Below, one piece after another: positions 15,535 through 26,297 of a stretch of 64,000 nt of DNA. Numbering within the stretch: position 1 is the stretch's first letter; each line of letters opens with the position of its first letter. The notes under the pieces are model-generated. The model was given only the letters and a program-made list of their open reading frames with translations. It was not told the DNA's origin and did no database searches. Location: assembly GCA_030696345.1 (NCBI GenBank), contig JAUYSK010000019.1, positions 277,926 to 341,925 on the forward strand, in the 5' to 3' direction. The translations under genes were made by a program, and so were the position numbers. This stretch comes from Azonexus sp. (lineage in GTDB: Bacteria > Pseudomonadota > Gammaproteobacteria > Burkholderiales > Rhodocyclaceae).

Positions 15535-17142
15535 TTAAAATTCGTCTTGATAACGGTTGGTAATAGGATAACGCCAATCCTTGCCAAAACCACGCGGCGT
15601 GATTCGGATACCCACTGGCGCCTGACGGCGCTTGTATTCTGCGATGCGCAACAGGCGGACAACACGCCGCACGGCGTCCTCCGGCAAGCCGGCGGCTATG
15701 ATCTCGCGCGGACTGCGATCCTCTTCCATGTAGGCGCAGACGATGGCGTCGAGCACCTCATAGGGCGGTAGCGAATCCTGGTCGGTCTGGTCCGGCTTCA
15801 GTTCGGCCGATGGCGGCCGGACAATGATGTTTTCTGGAATCACCGACGAAATCGTGTTGCGGTAGCGCGACAGTCGATAAACCAGCGTCTTGTAGACATC
15901 CTTGATGACCGCGAAGCCGCCGGCCATGTCGCCATACAAGGTGCAATAGCCGACGGCCATTTCGGACTTGTTGCCCGTGGTCAGGACCAAGGCCCCGGTC
16001 TTGTTGGAGAGCGCCATCAGAATATTGCCGCGAATGCGTGCCTGGATATTCTCTTCAGTCGTATCGGCCGGCATACCAGCGAAGAGCGGGGCGAGCATCG
16101 CATCGTAGGTTTCCATCGCTGGCGAAATGGCGATTTCGTCGTAGCGCACCCCGAGTTTGCGGATCATTTCGCGTGAATCATCGAGACTCATCTGGGCGGT
16201 ATAAGGCGACGGCATCATCACCGCCCGCACTTTTTCCGCCCCCAGCGCGTCCACCGCAACCGTGAGGGTCAGAGCCGAGTCGATACCGCCGGAGAGGCCG
16301 ATCAGCACACCGTTGAAACCGCTCTTGCCGATGTAGTCGCGAACGCCGAGCACCAGCGCGCTGTAGGCTTCCGCTTCAACCGACAGTTCGTCGGCCATAT
16401 CGGTGGAGTGCAGACTGCCGCCATCGACATCGACCATGCCCAGCGCCTCCGCGAACTGCGGCAGACGCATCCGGCATTCACCATGAGCATCAAGGGCAAA
16501 GGAAGCGCCGTCGAAGACCAGTTCATCCTGGCCGCCAACAAGATTGCAGTAGATGGCGGGGATGCCGGTAGCAGCAATCCGGTCACGCAGAACCTGGACG
16601 CGCTCCTGATGCTTTTCCAGATGGCAGGGTGAGGCATTCAGGACAAGCAGCAGTTCAGCCCCGGCGGCGTGCGCCTGTTCGGCCGCACCGGCTTCCCAGA
16701 TATCAGCGCAAATGTTGATGCCACAACGGACACCACCAAGTGTCACGACGCAGGCATCGGTGCCGGCATCGAAATAGCGTTTCTCGTCGAAAACTTCGTA
16801 ATTGGGTAGGTGAGTCTTGCGGTAGACGGCCATTTTTTGGCCATTTTCAATGACCGTGGCCGCGTTGTAGCAGCGACCGGCACTTTCTTCCGGATGGCCG
16901 ACCACGAGGGCAATGCCCTCGACCCGGCTGGCCAGATCATCCAGCGCCCGACTGCAGGCCCGATAAAAATCCGGGCGCAGCAGCAGGTCTTCCGGCGGGT
17001 AGCCGCTTAACGCCAGCTCTGGCGTCAGCAGCACCTGCGCCCCACGGGCTTTCGCCTCGGTGGCGCACTTGATGATGCGTTCGACGTTGCCCGTCAGGTC
17101 ACCGACGGTGGCGTTGAACTGGGCAACGGCGATACGCAGCAT
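15535..17142 (-). CDS. nadE: Glutamine-dependent NAD+ synthetase
   Basis: A 535-residue two-domain enzyme that makes NAD+ from deamido-NAD+ with glutamine nitrogen. The N-terminal nitrilase-type glutaminase domain has the catalytic triad Glu42 (LLTPELALSGYPP), Lys109 (VYRKTHLPN) and Cys145 (INICADIWE). The synthetase domain has the ATP-loop SGGIDS at 283-288 and ends with the KRRQAPVGIRITPRGFGKD segment. It sits between ppa (6 bases upstream) and glnB. Pyrophosphate released by the reaction is removed by Ppa, which fits the pairing. Confidence 0.97.
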   Translation of the reverse strand: MLRIAVAQFNATVGDLTGNVERIIKCATEAKARGAQVLLTPELALSGYPPEDLLLRPDFYRACSRALDDLASRVEGIALVVGHPEESAGRCYNAATVIENGQKMAVYRKTHLPNYEVFDEKRYFDAGTDACVVTLGGVRCGINICADIWEAGAAEQAHAAGAELLLVLNASPCHLEKHQERVQVLRDRIAATGIPAIYCNLVGGQDELVFDGASFALDAHGECRMRLPQFAEALGMVDVDGGSLHSTDMADELSVEAEAYSALVLGVRDYIGKSGFNGVLIGLSGGIDSALTLTVAVDALGAEKVRAVMMPSPYTAQMSLDDSREMIRKLGVRYDEIAISPAMETYDAMLAPLFAGMPADTTEENIQARIRGNILMALSNKTGALVLTTGNKSEMAVGYCTLYGDMAGGFAVIKDVYKTLVYRLSRYRNTISSVIPENIIVRPPSAELKPDQTDQDSLPPYEVLDAIVCAYMEEDRSPREIIAAGLPEDAVRRVVRLLRIAEYKRRQAPVGIRITPRGFGKDWRYPITNRYQDEF

Positions 17143-17148
17143 GACGGC

Positions 17149-17697
17149 TTAGTAGGCCGGCTTGTCTTTCGCGTCGTTAAAGGCCTTGACGCCCTCTTCG
17201 ATTTCTTTCTTGGCTTCTTCAGGACCACGCCAGCCATTGATCTTGACGAACTTGCCCGGCTCAAGATCCTTGTAGTGCTGGAAGAAGTGAGCGATCTGGT
17301 CGAGCAGCAGGGTCGGCATGTCGGCATGCGTCTGCACATTGCGGTACATCGGTGTCAGCTTGTCGACCGGCACGGCCAGCAGCTTGGCATCTTCACCGGC
17401 TTCATCGGTCATGGCCAGCATACCGATCGGACGGCAACGGACAACAACGCCCGGCGGCAGCGAGAACGGGCTGACGACCAGCACGTCGACCGGATCACCG
17501 TCACCGGCGATGGTGTGCGGGATATAACCATAGTTGCAGGGATAGTGCATGGAGGTCGACATGAAACGATCGACGAAAATTGCGCCGCTTTCCTTGTCGA
17601 CTTCGTACTTGACTGGGTCTGAATGCGCGGTAATTTCAATGATGACGTTGAAATCGTTGGGAAGGGACTTGCCGGAGGGAACGTTATTTAGAGCCAT
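17149..17697 (-). CDS. ppa: Inorganic pyrophosphatase (family I)
   Basis: A 182-residue soluble family I pyrophosphatase. The metal-binding signature [10 protein letters not shown] is present, preceded by [14 protein letters not shown] and followed by EDAKLLAVP, all close to the E. coli enzyme. It splits pyrophosphate from biosynthesis and so pulls those reactions forward. It lies directly upstream of nadE, with its own -10-like box upstream. Confidence 0.97.
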   Translation of the reverse strand: MALNNVPSGKSLPNDFNVIIEITAHSDPVKYEVDKESGAIFVDRFMSTSMHYPCNYGYIPHTIAGDGDPVDVLVVSPFSLPPGVVVRCRPIGMLAMTDEAGEDAKLLAVPVDKLTPMYRNVQTHADMPTLLLDQIAHFFQHYKDLEPGKFVKINGWRGPEEAKKEIEEGVKAFNDAKDKPAY

Positions 17698-17733
17698 CGC
17701 TATCTCTCTCTGCTTGTGGTTTGTGAATTCGTG

Positions 17734-17739
17734 ATTATA
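17734..17739 (-). promoter_or_regulatory. Candidate -10 box for ppa-nadE-glnB
   Basis: TATAAT on the minus strand, 37 bases upstream of the ppa start in a 60-base gap. The -35 region overlaps the end of the exonuclease gene and is a poor match. Confidence 0.4.
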
Positions 17740-17757
17740 ACGCCGGGCTGGATTTCT

Positions 17758-18543
17758 TCAGTGCCAGGCGGCAAGAAACTCTGTCCAGTGCGTTGCACCA
17801 ATTTTCGCGAGCTGAGCTTTGACGAATTCGGCCTCGGCACTTTCCTCGGCGGCAGTCAGTTCGCCACGCAGGCGGCGGAAGCGGTTATAGACGAGGTAGG
17901 TATTGATCACGTCAGTTTCGCAGTAATCACGAATCTCGGCGCTTTTGCCGGCCTGCCAGGCTTCCCAGACCTTGCCGCCATCCATGCCGAGCTTGCCGGG
18001 GAAACCGTAGAGCTTGGCGAGATCGTCGAGTGGCGCGTTGGCGCGGGCATTGTAGAGAGCAAGCAGATCCATCAGGTCGAGGTGGCGCGTGTGGTAACGG
18101 CTGATGTAGTTGTTCCATTTGAAATCGCGCGAATCGGCGTAATCGCCATCGCCGAGATCCCAGTAGCGTGGCGCCGCGACGCCATGCAGCATGCCGCGGT
18201 AATGCAGTACGGGCAAATCGAAGCCGCTACCGTTCCACGACACAATCTGCGGCGTGAATTTCTCGATGCCATCGAAAAAGCGCTGGATGATGGCACCCTC
18301 ACTGAGATCGGGTTCCGAGAGCGACCAGACCTTCAGGCCTTCACTGGTCCGCAGCACGCAGGAGATGGTAACGACTCGCTGCAGATGCAGTTGCAGAAAG
18401 TCGTTGCCGGTCTTGGCGCGGCGTTGCTGGAAGGCGAGTTCGGCGACTTCGTCGTCGGAGAGTTCAGCCGGAAGATCGTTCAGTCGGCGCAGGCCGGCGA
18501 CATCGGGAATCGTCTCGATGTCAAAAACCAGAACCGGCTTCAT
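17758..18543 (-). CDS. PolB-like 3'-5' exonuclease of the RNase H superfamily
   Basis: 261 residues. The DEDD-type exonuclease motifs are visible: VFDIETIPD (Exo I) near residue 5, VSWNGSGFDLPVLHYRG (Exo II) and DYCETDVINTYLVYNRF (Exo III, with Tyr and Asp). It matches stand-alone proteins related to the proofreading domain of family B polymerases. The likely role is DNA 3'-end trimming in repair, but substrates are unknown. The start overlaps the cysM stop by 4 nt. Confidence 0.9.
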   Translation of the reverse strand: MKPVLVFDIETIPDVAGLRRLNDLPAELSDDEVAELAFQQRRAKTGNDFLQLHLQRVVTISCVLRTSEGLKVWSLSEPDLSEGAIIQRFFDGIEKFTPQIVSWNGSGFDLPVLHYRGMLHGVAAPRYWDLGDGDYADSRDFKWNNYISRYHTRHLDLMDLLALYNARANAPLDDLAKLYGFPGKLGMDGGKVWEAWQAGKSAEIRDYCETDVINTYLVYNRFRRLRGELTAAEESAEAEFVKAQLAKIGATHWTEFLAAWH

Positions 18544-19439
18544 GCCGGGAAGACGCCCGTCGACAGGTAGCGGTCACCACGATCGCAGATGATGCTGACA
18601 ATGACGGCATTTTCGAGTTGCTGCGACAAACGGAGCGCCACCGCCACACCGCCACCCGAGGAAATACCGGCAAAGATGCCCTCTTCCATGGCCAACCGAC
18701 GCGTCATGGCTTCGGCATCGGCCTGGCTGACGTATTCGATGCGGTCGACGTTGGTCTTGTTATAGATTTTCGGCAGATACGCTTCCGGCCATTTGCGGAT
18801 ACCGGGAATCTGGCTGCCGTCTTCCGGCTGGCAACCAATGATCTGGATCGCCGAATTCTGCTCCTTAAGGAACTTGGAGGTCCCCATGATGGTGCCGGTT
18901 GTTCCCATGCTGGAGACAAAATGGGTGATCTTGCCACCGGTGTCGCGCCAGATTTCCGGCCCGGTGCCCTCGTAATGTGCTCGCGGATTATCCGGGTTGG
19001 CGAACTGGTCGAGGATGATGCCCTTGCCTTCATCGCGCATTTTTTCGGCGACGTCACGGCACAGCTCCATGCCGCCATCTTTAGGCGTCAGGACCAGATC
19101 AGCACCGAAGGCACGCATGGTCTGGCGGCGCTCGATGCTCTGGTTTTCCGGCATGACGAGGATCATCTTGTAACCCTTCATCGCCGCCGCCATGGCCAGT
19201 GCGATGCCGGTATTGCCGGAGGTCGCCTCGATCAGCGTATCGCCCGGCTTGATGTCGCCACGCGCTTCGGCATGGACGATCATCGACAGCGCCGGCCGAT
19301 CCTTGACCGAACCGGCCGGGTTGTTGCCTTCCAGCTTGGCCAGGATGACATTGCCTCGCTTGGCGCTGTCATCGCCTGGGATGCGAACCAGGCGCACCAG
19401 CGGCGTATTTCCGACAAAATCCTGCAGGGTTTTATACAT
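18540..19439 (-). CDS. cysM: Cysteine synthase B
   Basis: A 299-residue PLP enzyme that makes cysteine (or S-sulfocysteine) from O-acetylserine. The PLP lysine is Lys46 in [15 protein letters not shown], and the phosphate-binding loop is [12 protein letters not shown]. The sequence [16 protein letters not shown] and a C-terminal [12 protein letters not shown] are family features, and the short length fits CysM rather than CysK. ATG 19439 ([17 protein letters not shown]) is the homologous start. A longer frame reaches 19514 inside hldD. It overlaps the 3' end of hldD by 8 nt. Confidence 0.95.
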   Translation of the reverse strand: MYKTLQDFVGNTPLVRLVRIPGDDSAKRGNVILAKLEGNNPAGSVKDRPALSMIVHAEARGDIKPGDTLIEATSGNTGIALAMAAAMKGYKMILVMPENQSIERRQTMRAFGADLVLTPKDGGMELCRDVAEKMRDEGKGIILDQFANPDNPRAHYEGTGPEIWRDTGGKITHFVSSMGTTGTIMGTSKFLKEQNSAIQIIGCQPEDGSQIPGIRKWPEAYLPKIYNKTNVDRIEYVSQADAEAMTRRLAMEEGIFAGISSGGGVAVALRLSQQLENAVIVSIICDRGDRYLSTGVFPA

Positions 19440-20430
19440 TGCTTTGGAGCCACTCCACGTATTGGGCAACGCCCTCCTCGACCGTGGCCATCGGCGCATC
19501 GTAACCAGCAGCACGCAAACGGGTCAGATCACCCTGCGTGAATGCCTGGTACTTGCCCTTCAGTGCCTCGGGGAAGGCGATGTACTCCAGCAAACCCTGT
19601 GCCCGCAGCTCTTCAAGCGTCAGCGGCGCTTCGCTTTTTGCCTTCCTGCAGCCGTTGACCGCAGCAACCGCCACATCGTTGAAACTTTGCGCCCGACCAG
19701 AGCCAAGGTTAAATATACCGGACTTGTCCGGGTGATCCAGGAAGTACAAATTGACCTTGGCGACGTCACCGACGAAAACGAAGTCGCGCTGCTGCCCGCC
19801 ATCGGGATAGCCATGCGAGCCCTCAAAGAGCTTGACCTTGCCGTCCGCCCGGAGCTGGTTGAAGTTGTGGAAAGCGACCGAGGCCATCCGTCCCTTGTGC
19901 GTTTCGCGCGGACCATAGACATTGAAATAGCGGAAACCGACGATCTGTGACGACGGACCCTTGGCCAAACGCTGGCGCACAATCTGGTCGAACAAGAACT
20001 TGGAGTAGCCGTAAACGTTGAGCGGCCCTTCGTACTGACGCTCTTCCTTGAACACACTGGTGCTGCCGTAGGTGGCAGCGCTGGAGGCATAGAAAAACTG
20101 GACGTCCTGATCCTGGCACCAATCGAGCAGAATCAGCGAGTAGCGGTAGTTGTTCTCCATCATGTAGCGACCATCGGTCTCCATGGTGTCGGAGCAGGCT
20201 CCTTCATGGAAAATCGCCTCGATCTCGCCGTCGAAGTGGCCCGCCTGAATACGCTCGATAAAGTCGTGCTTGTCGAGGTAATCGGCGATCTCGCAATCGA
20301 TCAGATTCCTGAACTTGTCGGCCTTGGTCAGGTTATCGACGGCGATGATCTTGGTTACGCCGCGTTCATTCAACGCCTTGACGATATTAGACCCGATGAA
20401 GCCGGCGGCGCCGGTAACGACTGTATACAT
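19432..20430 (-). CDS. hldD: ADP-L-glycero-D-manno-heptose 6-epimerase
   Basis: A 332-residue short-chain dehydrogenase-type epimerase that performs the last step of ADP-heptose synthesis for the LPS inner core. The NAD(P) motif [15 protein letters not shown] starts the chain. The catalytic SSAATYG and [10 protein letters not shown] elements and the heptose-epimerase-specific DNLTKADKF and [11 protein letters not shown] are present. It forms an operon with hldA upstream (9-base gap) and cysM downstream. Confidence 0.96.
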   Translation of the reverse strand: MYTVVTGAAGFIGSNIVKALNERGVTKIIAVDNLTKADKFRNLIDCEIADYLDKHDFIERIQAGHFDGEIEAIFHEGACSDTMETDGRYMMENNYRYSLILLDWCQDQDVQFFYASSAATYGSTSVFKEERQYEGPLNVYGYSKFLFDQIVRQRLAKGPSSQIVGFRYFNVYGPRETHKGRMASVAFHNFNQLRADGKVKLFEGSHGYPDGGQQRDFVFVGDVAKVNLYFLDHPDKSGIFNLGSGRAQSFNDVAVAAVNGCRKAKSEAPLTLEELRAQGLLEYIAFPEALKGKYQAFTQGDLTRLRAAGYDAPMATVEEGVAQYVEWLQSNV

Positions 20431-20439
20431 GACTATTCC

Positions 20440-21366
20440 TTACAGAGCTGCTGCGAGTTCTTCTCGGGTCACGACTGCCGTGCCCAGCTTGCCGACAACG
20501 ATGCCGGCCGCAATATTGGCGGCTCGAATGGCTTCATCCCAGTTGGCACCAGCCGCCAGCATCACCGCCAGCGTCGCGATCACAGTGTCACCCGCGCCGG
20601 AGACATCGAACACCTCGCGTGCCTGCGCCGCCTGATGATGGGTTTCGCCCTCGGAGAACAGGGTCATCCCCTCTTCGCTCCGGGTCACCAGCAGGGCTTC
20701 GAGTCCGAGTTCTGTGCGAAGTTTCTGGGCTTTGGCAAACAAATCAGCCTCTGAAGACCAGCGACCAACAACTTCCCGCAATTCGGAACGGTTCGGGGTG
20801 ATCAAGGTAGCGCCAGCATACTTGCTGTAATCGTCACCCTTGGGGTCAACCAGCACTGGCTTGCCGGCGGCACGGGCCAGCCGGATCATTTCGGCAATGT
20901 GGGTCAGGCCGCCTTTGCCGTAATCGGAGAGGATTACCACATCCGACTCCGCTACCCGCTTTTCGAACTCAGCCAGCTTGGCCTGCAGAATTTTGTTCGA
21001 CGGTTCGGTCTCGAAATCGATGCGCAGCAATTGCTGCTGCCGGCCGATGACGCGCAGCTTGACGGTGGTATCAATGGCGCGGTCAACATGCAAAGCGGCA
21101 TCAATTCCACCTTCGGCGAGCAGGCGGGAAAGCGTCTTCCCGGCATCGTCAGCGCCGACAACGGAAAGCAGCGCCGTCTTGGCACCAACCGCCGCTGCGT
21201 TGCGTGCCACGTTGGCGGCGCCACCTAGTCGCTCCTCAACGCGCTCGACCTTGACCACCGGCACTGGCGCTTCCGGCGAAATCCGGCTGACTTCGCCAAA
21301 CCAGTAACGGTCGAGCATGACGTCACCGACCACAAGCAGCCGTACCTGCAAAACCTTTTCCAGCAT
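20440..21366 (-). CDS. hldA: D-glycero-beta-D-manno-heptose-7-phosphate kinase
   Basis: A 308-residue PfkB/ribokinase-family kinase that puts the 1-phosphate on heptose 7-phosphate. GGAANVARNAAAVGA near residue 50 and the catalytic anion hole DVSGAGDTVIATLA near 260 are clear. Only the kinase half of E. coli HldE is present. The adenylyltransferase half must be a separate gene outside the window, as is usual in betaproteobacteria. It lies between ugd and hldD. Confidence 0.95.
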   Translation of the reverse strand: MLEKVLQVRLLVVGDVMLDRYWFGEVSRISPEAPVPVVKVERVEERLGGAANVARNAAAVGAKTALLSVVGADDAGKTLSRLLAEGGIDAALHVDRAIDTTVKLRVIGRQQQLLRIDFETEPSNKILQAKLAEFEKRVAESDVVILSDYGKGGLTHIAEMIRLARAAGKPVLVDPKGDDYSKYAGATLITPNRSELREVVGRWSSEADLFAKAQKLRTELGLEALLVTRSEEGMTLFSEGETHHQAAQAREVFDVSGAGDTVIATLAVMLAAGANWDEAIRAANIAAGIVVGKLGTAVVTREELAAAL

Positions 21367-21378
21367 ATCGTTTTTCGC

Positions 21379-22698
21379 TCAGCGCCCGATGGCAAAGTAT
21401 TCAATGCCAAGCCCGCGCACGAACTTGGGATCGTAGAGGTTACGGCCATCAAAGATCACCGGGTTCTTCAGGCTCTGCTTGATGGCTTCGAAGTCCGGGC
21501 TGCGGAATTCCTTCCACTCGGTGACGATGACCAGCGCATCAGCTTTGTCGAGGGCACCCATCGGGTTCTCGGCATAGTTCAGACGGGCCTCGTCGCCAAA
21601 GATGCGCTGCGTTTCGTGCATGGCAACCGGGTCATAAGCACTTACCGTAGCACCTGCGGCGAACAGGTCGGCGATCAGTTCGCGACTCGGCGCGTCACGC
21701 ATGTCGTCGGTATTGGGCTTGAAGGAGAGGCCCCAGAGCGCGAAGTGCTTGCCCTTGAGGTCGCCGAACCGAGCCTTGATTTTTTGCGTCAGAACATGTT
21801 TTTGCTGGTCGTTGGCCGCTTCGACGGCAGTCAGCACCTGAAGGGTAATGTTGGCGTCGTCCTTGGCTGTCTTGATCAGGGCTTTGACGTCTTTCGGGAA
21901 GCAGGAGCCACCATAGCCACAGCCCGGATAGAGGAAGTGATAACCAATGCGGGGATCGGAGCCAATGCCCTGACGAACCATTTCAATATCGGCACCCAAG
22001 ACTTCCGCCAAGTTGGCCAGTTCATTCATGAAGCTGATGCGCGTCGCCAGCATGGCATTAGCGGCGTACTTGGTGAGCTCGGCACTCTTGACGTCGGTAA
22101 TGATCAGGCGTTCGTGATTGCGCTGGAACGGTGCGTAAAGGGCACGCATCAGGTGGATGGCCTGCTCTTCTTCGGCACCAACGACGATACGATCCGGACG
22201 CATGAAGTCTTCAACGGCAGCGCCTTCCTTGAGAAATTCGGGATTGGAGACGACGCTGTAGGGAATCGTGACGCCACGCTTGGCGAGTTCATCAGCGATG
22301 GCAGCCTTGACTTTGTCACCGGTACCGACCGGGACGGTACTCTTGTCGACAACGACCTTGTAGTCAGTCATCAGCCGGCCAATGTTACGGGCGGCGGCGA
22401 CGACGTACTGGAGGTCTGCCGAACCGTCTTCGTCGGGCGGTGTACCAACGGCGATGAACTGAATGGTGCCGTGCTGGACGGCTTTTTCAACATCGGTAGT
22501 GAAGTGCAGGCGGCCGGCAGCCACATTGCGGCGGACCATTTCCTGCAGACCGGGTTCGTAGATAGGAATCCCGCCTTCATTGAGAATGCGGATCTTCTCG
22601 GGATCAACGTCCAGACAGAGCACGTCATTGCCCACTTCAGCCAAACAGGTGCCACTGACCAGACCGACATAGCCGGTACCGACAACGGTGATTTTCAT
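21379..22698 (-). CDS. ugd: UDP-glucose 6-dehydrogenase
   Basis: A 439-residue enzyme that oxidises UDP-glucose twice to UDP-glucuronate for polysaccharide or LPS modification. The NAD motif [17 protein letters not shown] is at residues 7-23. [17 protein letters not shown] sequence appears as [19 protein letters not shown], and the active Cys is in [16 protein letters not shown]. It lies in the envelope-gene operon between lapB and hldA. Confidence 0.96.
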   Translation of the reverse strand: MKITVVGTGYVGLVSGTCLAEVGNDVLCLDVDPEKIRILNEGGIPIYEPGLQEMVRRNVAAGRLHFTTDVEKAVQHGTIQFIAVGTPPDEDGSADLQYVVAAARNIGRLMTDYKVVVDKSTVPVGTGDKVKAAIADELAKRGVTIPYSVVSNPEFLKEGAAVEDFMRPDRIVVGAEEEQAIHLMRALYAPFQRNHERLIITDVKSAELTKYAANAMLATRISFMNELANLAEVLGADIEMVRQGIGSDPRIGYHFLYPGCGYGGSCFPKDVKALIKTAKDDANITLQVLTAVEAANDQQKHVLTQKIKARFGDLKGKHFALWGLSFKPNTDDMRDAPSRELIADLFAAGATVSAYDPVAMHETQRIFGDEARLNYAENPMGALDKADALVIVTEWKEFRSPDFEAIKQSLKNPVIFDGRNLYDPKFVRGLGIEYFAIGR

Positions 22699-22707
22699 GA
22701 GTTTTTC

Positions 22708-23880
22708 CTACAAAGTTTGATCGAATTCTTCGCTACGGCGCGGCGGATAAGTTTCCCAGCCACCGCAGGCCGGACAGCGCCAATAGAACTGACGGGCCTT
22801 GAACCCGCAATTATCGCACCGATAGCGCGACAGGCGTTTGGTGTAGCCCTGGATGATGGTCTTGGCAATCTCCACATCCGCCCGGACCTCGGGTGCGACT
22901 AGTGGCAAACGGGCGCTCATCAGCTTTTCCAGCCCGAGCAGGGTCGGATTTCGCTGCAGTTCGGCCCGCACCAGACGATAGGCGGCCTCGGTTCCCTCGC
23001 CCTCAAGCACCAGTTGATAGACGACATCCAGCAGGTCAAGCGACGGATAGCGCTCAAGATAGCCGCTGAGCAAGGCAATACCTTCATCCCGGCGATCAAG
23101 CTTGCGATAGGTTTCGAGCAAGCGCTGGGCCACCAGCGCCAGGTAAGTGGGATCCTGCTGCTCGATACGTTGCCACGCTTCAATACCTGCCTCCAGCCTG
23201 TTTTCCTGCAACAACAGGTCACCTTGCAGCAGGCTGGCTCGCACACACTTGCGATTCTGCTGCATGGCCGATTCAAGATAGCTGCGGGCTGTATCAGGCT
23301 TGGATCGCATGATTTCGGTAGCCGCCAGTTCGCAGTAAAACTCGGCGACCTCCTGCTGCGTCGCAACGTCGGGCAACTCGCGGGCCAGCTCGATAGCCTT
23401 TAGCCATTCCTTTTCAACCTGATAGATTTCCAGCAGGTTGCGCTTGGCGTCTGCCTCGAAAGTTGTACCAATCAGCCGGTTGAAAATCTCCTCGGCCCGA
23501 TCAAGCAAACCGGCCTTCAGATAATCCTGCCCGAGTTCCGCCAGCGCATGCAGGCGCACCGCTTCGTCGAGGTCGGCACGGTCGATCAGGTTCTGGTGCA
23601 TGCGAATGGCCCGTTCGGTTTCACCACGACGGCGGAACAGGTTGCCTAGCGCGAAGTGCAGCTCAACGGTCTGCGAATCAACCTTGGCCACTTCGAGAAA
23701 TGAGTCAATAGCCTTGTCGGGCTGCTCATTAAGCAGGAAATTCAGTCCCTGAAAATAAGAACGCGGCAAGGCACGCGATTCATGCACCACCTGCCGCATA
23801 TCGACGCGGGCAGCTGCCCACCCCAAGCCGAAAAAGAGCGGAATCAGCAGCAGCTGCCAGTATTCAAAGAGATCGTTCAT
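22708..23880 (-). CDS. lapB: Lipopolysaccharide assembly protein LapB
   Basis: 390 residues. An N-terminal membrane helix (YWQLLLIPLFFGLGWAAA) anchors it, followed by an array of TPR repeats over most of the protein. At the C-terminus is a rubredoxin-like metal knuckle with two CxxC pairs (RCDNCGF and WRCPACGGW). In E. coli LapB with LapA presents LpxC to the FtsH protease and so sets LPS synthesis. The overlap with lapA is 4 nt. Confidence 0.95.
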   Translation of the reverse strand: MNDLFEYWQLLLIPLFFGLGWAAARVDMRQVVHESRALPRSYFQGLNFLLNEQPDKAIDSFLEVAKVDSQTVELHFALGNLFRRRGETERAIRMHQNLIDRADLDEAVRLHALAELGQDYLKAGLLDRAEEIFNRLIGTTFEADAKRNLLEIYQVEKEWLKAIELARELPDVATQQEVAEFYCELAATEIMRSKPDTARSYLESAMQQNRKCVRASLLQGDLLLQENRLEAGIEAWQRIEQQDPTYLALVAQRLLETYRKLDRRDEGIALLSGYLERYPSLDLLDVVYQLVLEGEGTEAAYRLVRAELQRNPTLLGLEKLMSARLPLVAPEVRADVEIAKTIIQGYTKRLSRYRCDNCGFKARQFYWRCPACGGWETYPPRRSEEFDQTL

Positions 23881-24158
23881 ACAGGCGGCGGCAGTTCCGG
23901 GATAACGGAGGCTGGCAGCTTGGCGGCAACGCGCTTGAGACGGGAAATCTCACGCCGTTGATGATAAATCACTCCCACGACTGAAAGCACACCCAGCACC
24001 GCCCCCCCGGCGAAAAATGCCAGCAGAACGATTACCAGCGGCGCCTGCCACACCTGGCCAAGCACAAAATTGAGGCTTACCGGATCGGTGTTCTGGACGG
24101 CAAACACGACCAGAAAAGAAAAGACGATTAGCCGTAAGGCCCAGGTCAATGCTGTCAT
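23877..24158 (-). CDS. lapA: Lipopolysaccharide assembly protein LapA
   Basis: A 93-residue membrane protein. ATG 24158 is preferred, as the longer frame begins with TTG at 24167 beside the terminator hairpin. Two helices are visible (WALRLIVFSFLVVFAVQN and APLVIVLLAFFAGGAVLGVL), followed by a basic coiled tail (YHQRREISRLKRVAAKL). The central NTDPVSLNFVLG is the LapA/DUF1049 hallmark. It works with LapB in LPS quality control. Confidence 0.92.
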   Translation of the reverse strand: MTALTWALRLIVFSFLVVFAVQNTDPVSLNFVLGQVWQAPLVIVLLAFFAGGAVLGVLSVVGVIYHQRREISRLKRVAAKLPASVIPELPPPV

Positions 24159-24168
24159 GACATTCAAT

Positions 24169-24198
24169 AAAAAAGGGCAGTGAAATGACTCACTGCCC
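24169..24198 (-). terminator. Rho-independent terminator after ihfB
   Basis: GGGCAGTGA (24175-24183) pairs with TCACTGCCC (24190-24198) across a 6-nt loop. On the minus strand it is followed by six T. It lies between ihfB and lapA, so it separates, or attenuates reading into, the lapAB-ugd-hldAD operon. Confidence 0.85.
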
Positions 24199-24227
24199 TG
24201 AATCTACCACATTGCGCCTGCGTGGCA

Positions 24228-24512
24228 TCAGATCGACTGATCGACCCGTTCACGCAGTTCCTTGCCGGCCTTGAAATGGGGAACCCATTTGGCCGGAACG
24301 CTGACTTTTTCCCCGGACTTGGGGTTACGGCCGGTACGCGGCGGACGGTAGTTGAGCGCAAAGCTGCCGAATCCGCGGATCTCGATACGATCTCCTCGCA
24401 CAAGTGCTTCGGACATCGCATCGAGAATCATCTTGACCGCAAAATCAGCATCTTTCGCCACCAGCTGGGGAAACCGTTCCGCCAGCCGGGCGATGAGCTC
24501 GGATTTGGTCAT
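24228..24512 (-). CDS. ihfB: Integration host factor beta subunit
   Basis: A 94-residue HU/IHF-family DNA-bending protein, normal IHF-beta length. The start [17 protein letters not shown] and the signature [28 protein letters not shown], including the Pro that intercalates DNA, are standard. It pairs with IhfA (not in the window). It lies 13 bases downstream of rpsA, a conserved neighbour pair. Confidence 0.97.
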   Translation of the reverse strand: MTKSELIARLAERFPQLVAKDADFAVKMILDAMSEALVRGDRIEIRGFGSFALNYRPPRTGRNPKSGEKVSVPAKWVPHFKAGKELRERVDQSI

Positions 24513-24525
24513 GCTTTAAGCCTTA

Positions 24526-26205
24526 TCAGCCTTGCTGGTTGAGTTTGGCCTTCAGCAGGGCGCCCAGATTGGTCGTGCCGGAAGCAGCGGCAGAAGACTC
24601 AGCAGAAAGTTTCTGCATGGCTTCGTGCTGCTCGGCATTGTCCTTGGCCTTGATGGAGAGATTGATACCACGGGTCTTGCGATCCACGTTGATGATCATG
24701 GCTTCAACCGTATCGCCCACCTTCAGGTGCTGTGACAGGTCGTCGATACGATCACGCGAGAACTCGGAAGCACGCAGGTAACCTTCGTTTTCGCCATCCA
24801 GCGTCAGCACGGCACCACGGGCATCAACCGTCTTGACGGTGCAGTTCACGATGCTGTTCTTCTCGTGGGTAGCGATGAAGTTGGTGTACGGGTCACCTTC
24901 CATCTGCTTGACGCCCAGAGAAATACGCTCTTTCTCGACGTCAATACCAAGGACCAGCGCCTCAACTTCGTCACCCTTCTTGAAGTTGCGGATGGCTTCT
25001 TCGCCCGTCGCAGACCAGGACAGGTCGGACAAGTGAACCAGACCGTCGATGCCGCCCGGCAAGCCAATGAAGATACCGAAATCGGTAATCGACTTGATGG
25101 CGCCATGGACCTTGTCGCCCTTCTTGTGGTTCATCGCGAAGTCATCCCACGGATTTGCCTTGCACTGCTTCATGCCAAGGGAAATACGGCGACGCTCTTC
25201 GTCGATCTCGAGGATCATGACTTCGACTTCATCACCCAGGGAAACAACCTTGGACGGATGAACGTTCTTGTTGGTCCAATCCATTTCGGAAACGTGAACC
25301 AGGCCTTCGATGCCTTGTTCAATTTCAACGAATGAACCGTAGTCGGTCAGGTTGGTAACCTTGCCGAACAGGCGGGTACCAGCCGGGTAACGGCGGGCAA
25401 TACCAACCCACGGATCGTCGCCCAGTTGCTTCATGCCCAGGGAGACGCGGTTCTTCTCTGCATCAAACTTGAGGATCTTGGCGGTAACTTCGTCACCCAC
25501 GTTGAGCACTTCGCTCGGGTGACGGACGCGGCGCCATGCCAGGTCGGTAATGTGCAGCAGGCCATCGATACCACCGAGGTCAACGAATGCGCCGTAGTCG
25601 GTGATGTTCTTGACGATACCCTTGACGGTGGTGCCTTCCTTAAGGTTCTCAAGGAGCTTTTCGCGATCTTTGTCAGCGGAGGCTTCGAGAACAGCACGGC
25701 GGGACATAACCACGTTGTTGCGCTTGCGGTCAAGCTTGATGACCTTGAACTCCATGGTCTTGCCTTCGTACGGCGTGGTGTCCTTGACCGGACGCATGTC
25801 GACCAGCGAACCCGGCAGGAATGCACGGACGCCATTGGACATGACGGTCAGACCACCCTTGACCTTACCGGTGATGGTACCGGTAACCAGGGAGTTGTTG
25901 TTGAGGGCTTCTTCCAGGAAGTTCCAGGCGGCGATGCGCTTGGCGCGATCGCGGGACAGGCGCGTAGCGCCATAGCCGTCTTCCAGCATCTCGATGGCGA
26001 CTTGAACAAAATCACCGACCTTGACTTCAAGCTCGCCCTGATCATTCAGGAATTCTTCGAGCGGAACATAGGATTCCGATTTCAGGCCGGCATTGACCAC
26101 AACGAAATTGTGATCGATGAGCACCACTTCTGCAGTGATGACTTCGCCTTGACGCATTTCCTGGCGAGCCAGGGATTCTTCAAATAGTTGAGCAAAAGAT
26201 TCCAT
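24526..26205 (-). CDS. rpsA: 30S ribosomal protein S1
   Basis: A 559-residue RNA-binding ribosomal protein that helps mRNA docking. Six S1 (OB-fold) repeats are visible. Examples include [21 protein letters not shown] for repeat 3 and [21 protein letters not shown] for repeat 4, each followed by a [10 protein letters not shown] or [10 protein letters not shown] strand. Length and repeat number are those of proteobacterial S1. It lies between aroA-cmk and ihfB, the usual cmk-rpsA-ihfB order. Confidence 0.98.
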   Translation of the reverse strand: MESFAQLFEESLARQEMRQGEVITAEVVLIDHNFVVVNAGLKSESYVPLEEFLNDQGELEVKVGDFVQVAIEMLEDGYGATRLSRDRAKRIAAWNFLEEALNNNSLVTGTITGKVKGGLTVMSNGVRAFLPGSLVDMRPVKDTTPYEGKTMEFKVIKLDRKRNNVVMSRRAVLEASADKDREKLLENLKEGTTVKGIVKNITDYGAFVDLGGIDGLLHITDLAWRRVRHPSEVLNVGDEVTAKILKFDAEKNRVSLGMKQLGDDPWVGIARRYPAGTRLFGKVTNLTDYGSFVEIEQGIEGLVHVSEMDWTNKNVHPSKVVSLGDEVEVMILEIDEERRRISLGMKQCKANPWDDFAMNHKKGDKVHGAIKSITDFGIFIGLPGGIDGLVHLSDLSWSATGEEAIRNFKKGDEVEALVLGIDVEKERISLGVKQMEGDPYTNFIATHEKNSIVNCTVKTVDARGAVLTLDGENEGYLRASEFSRDRIDDLSQHLKVGDTVEAMIINVDRKTRGINLSIKAKDNAEQHEAMQKLSAESSAAASGTTNLGALLKAKLNQQG

Positions 26206-26261
26206 TGACGGAGAGAGCTTTCATGCTGCCGCGAACGTTAAGATCCACAGCGGGTTAGGGT

Positions 26262-26290
26262 TTAAAACAAATTACCGGCCACCTGGCCGG
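26262..26290 (-). terminator. Probable terminator after aroA-cmk
   Basis: CCGGCCA and TGGCCGG (26275-26290) form a short GC-rich stem eight bases after the aroA-cmk stop. On the minus strand it is followed by TAATTTGTTTT. The small loop makes it less certain. Confidence 0.5.
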
Positions 26291-26297
26291 CAACACC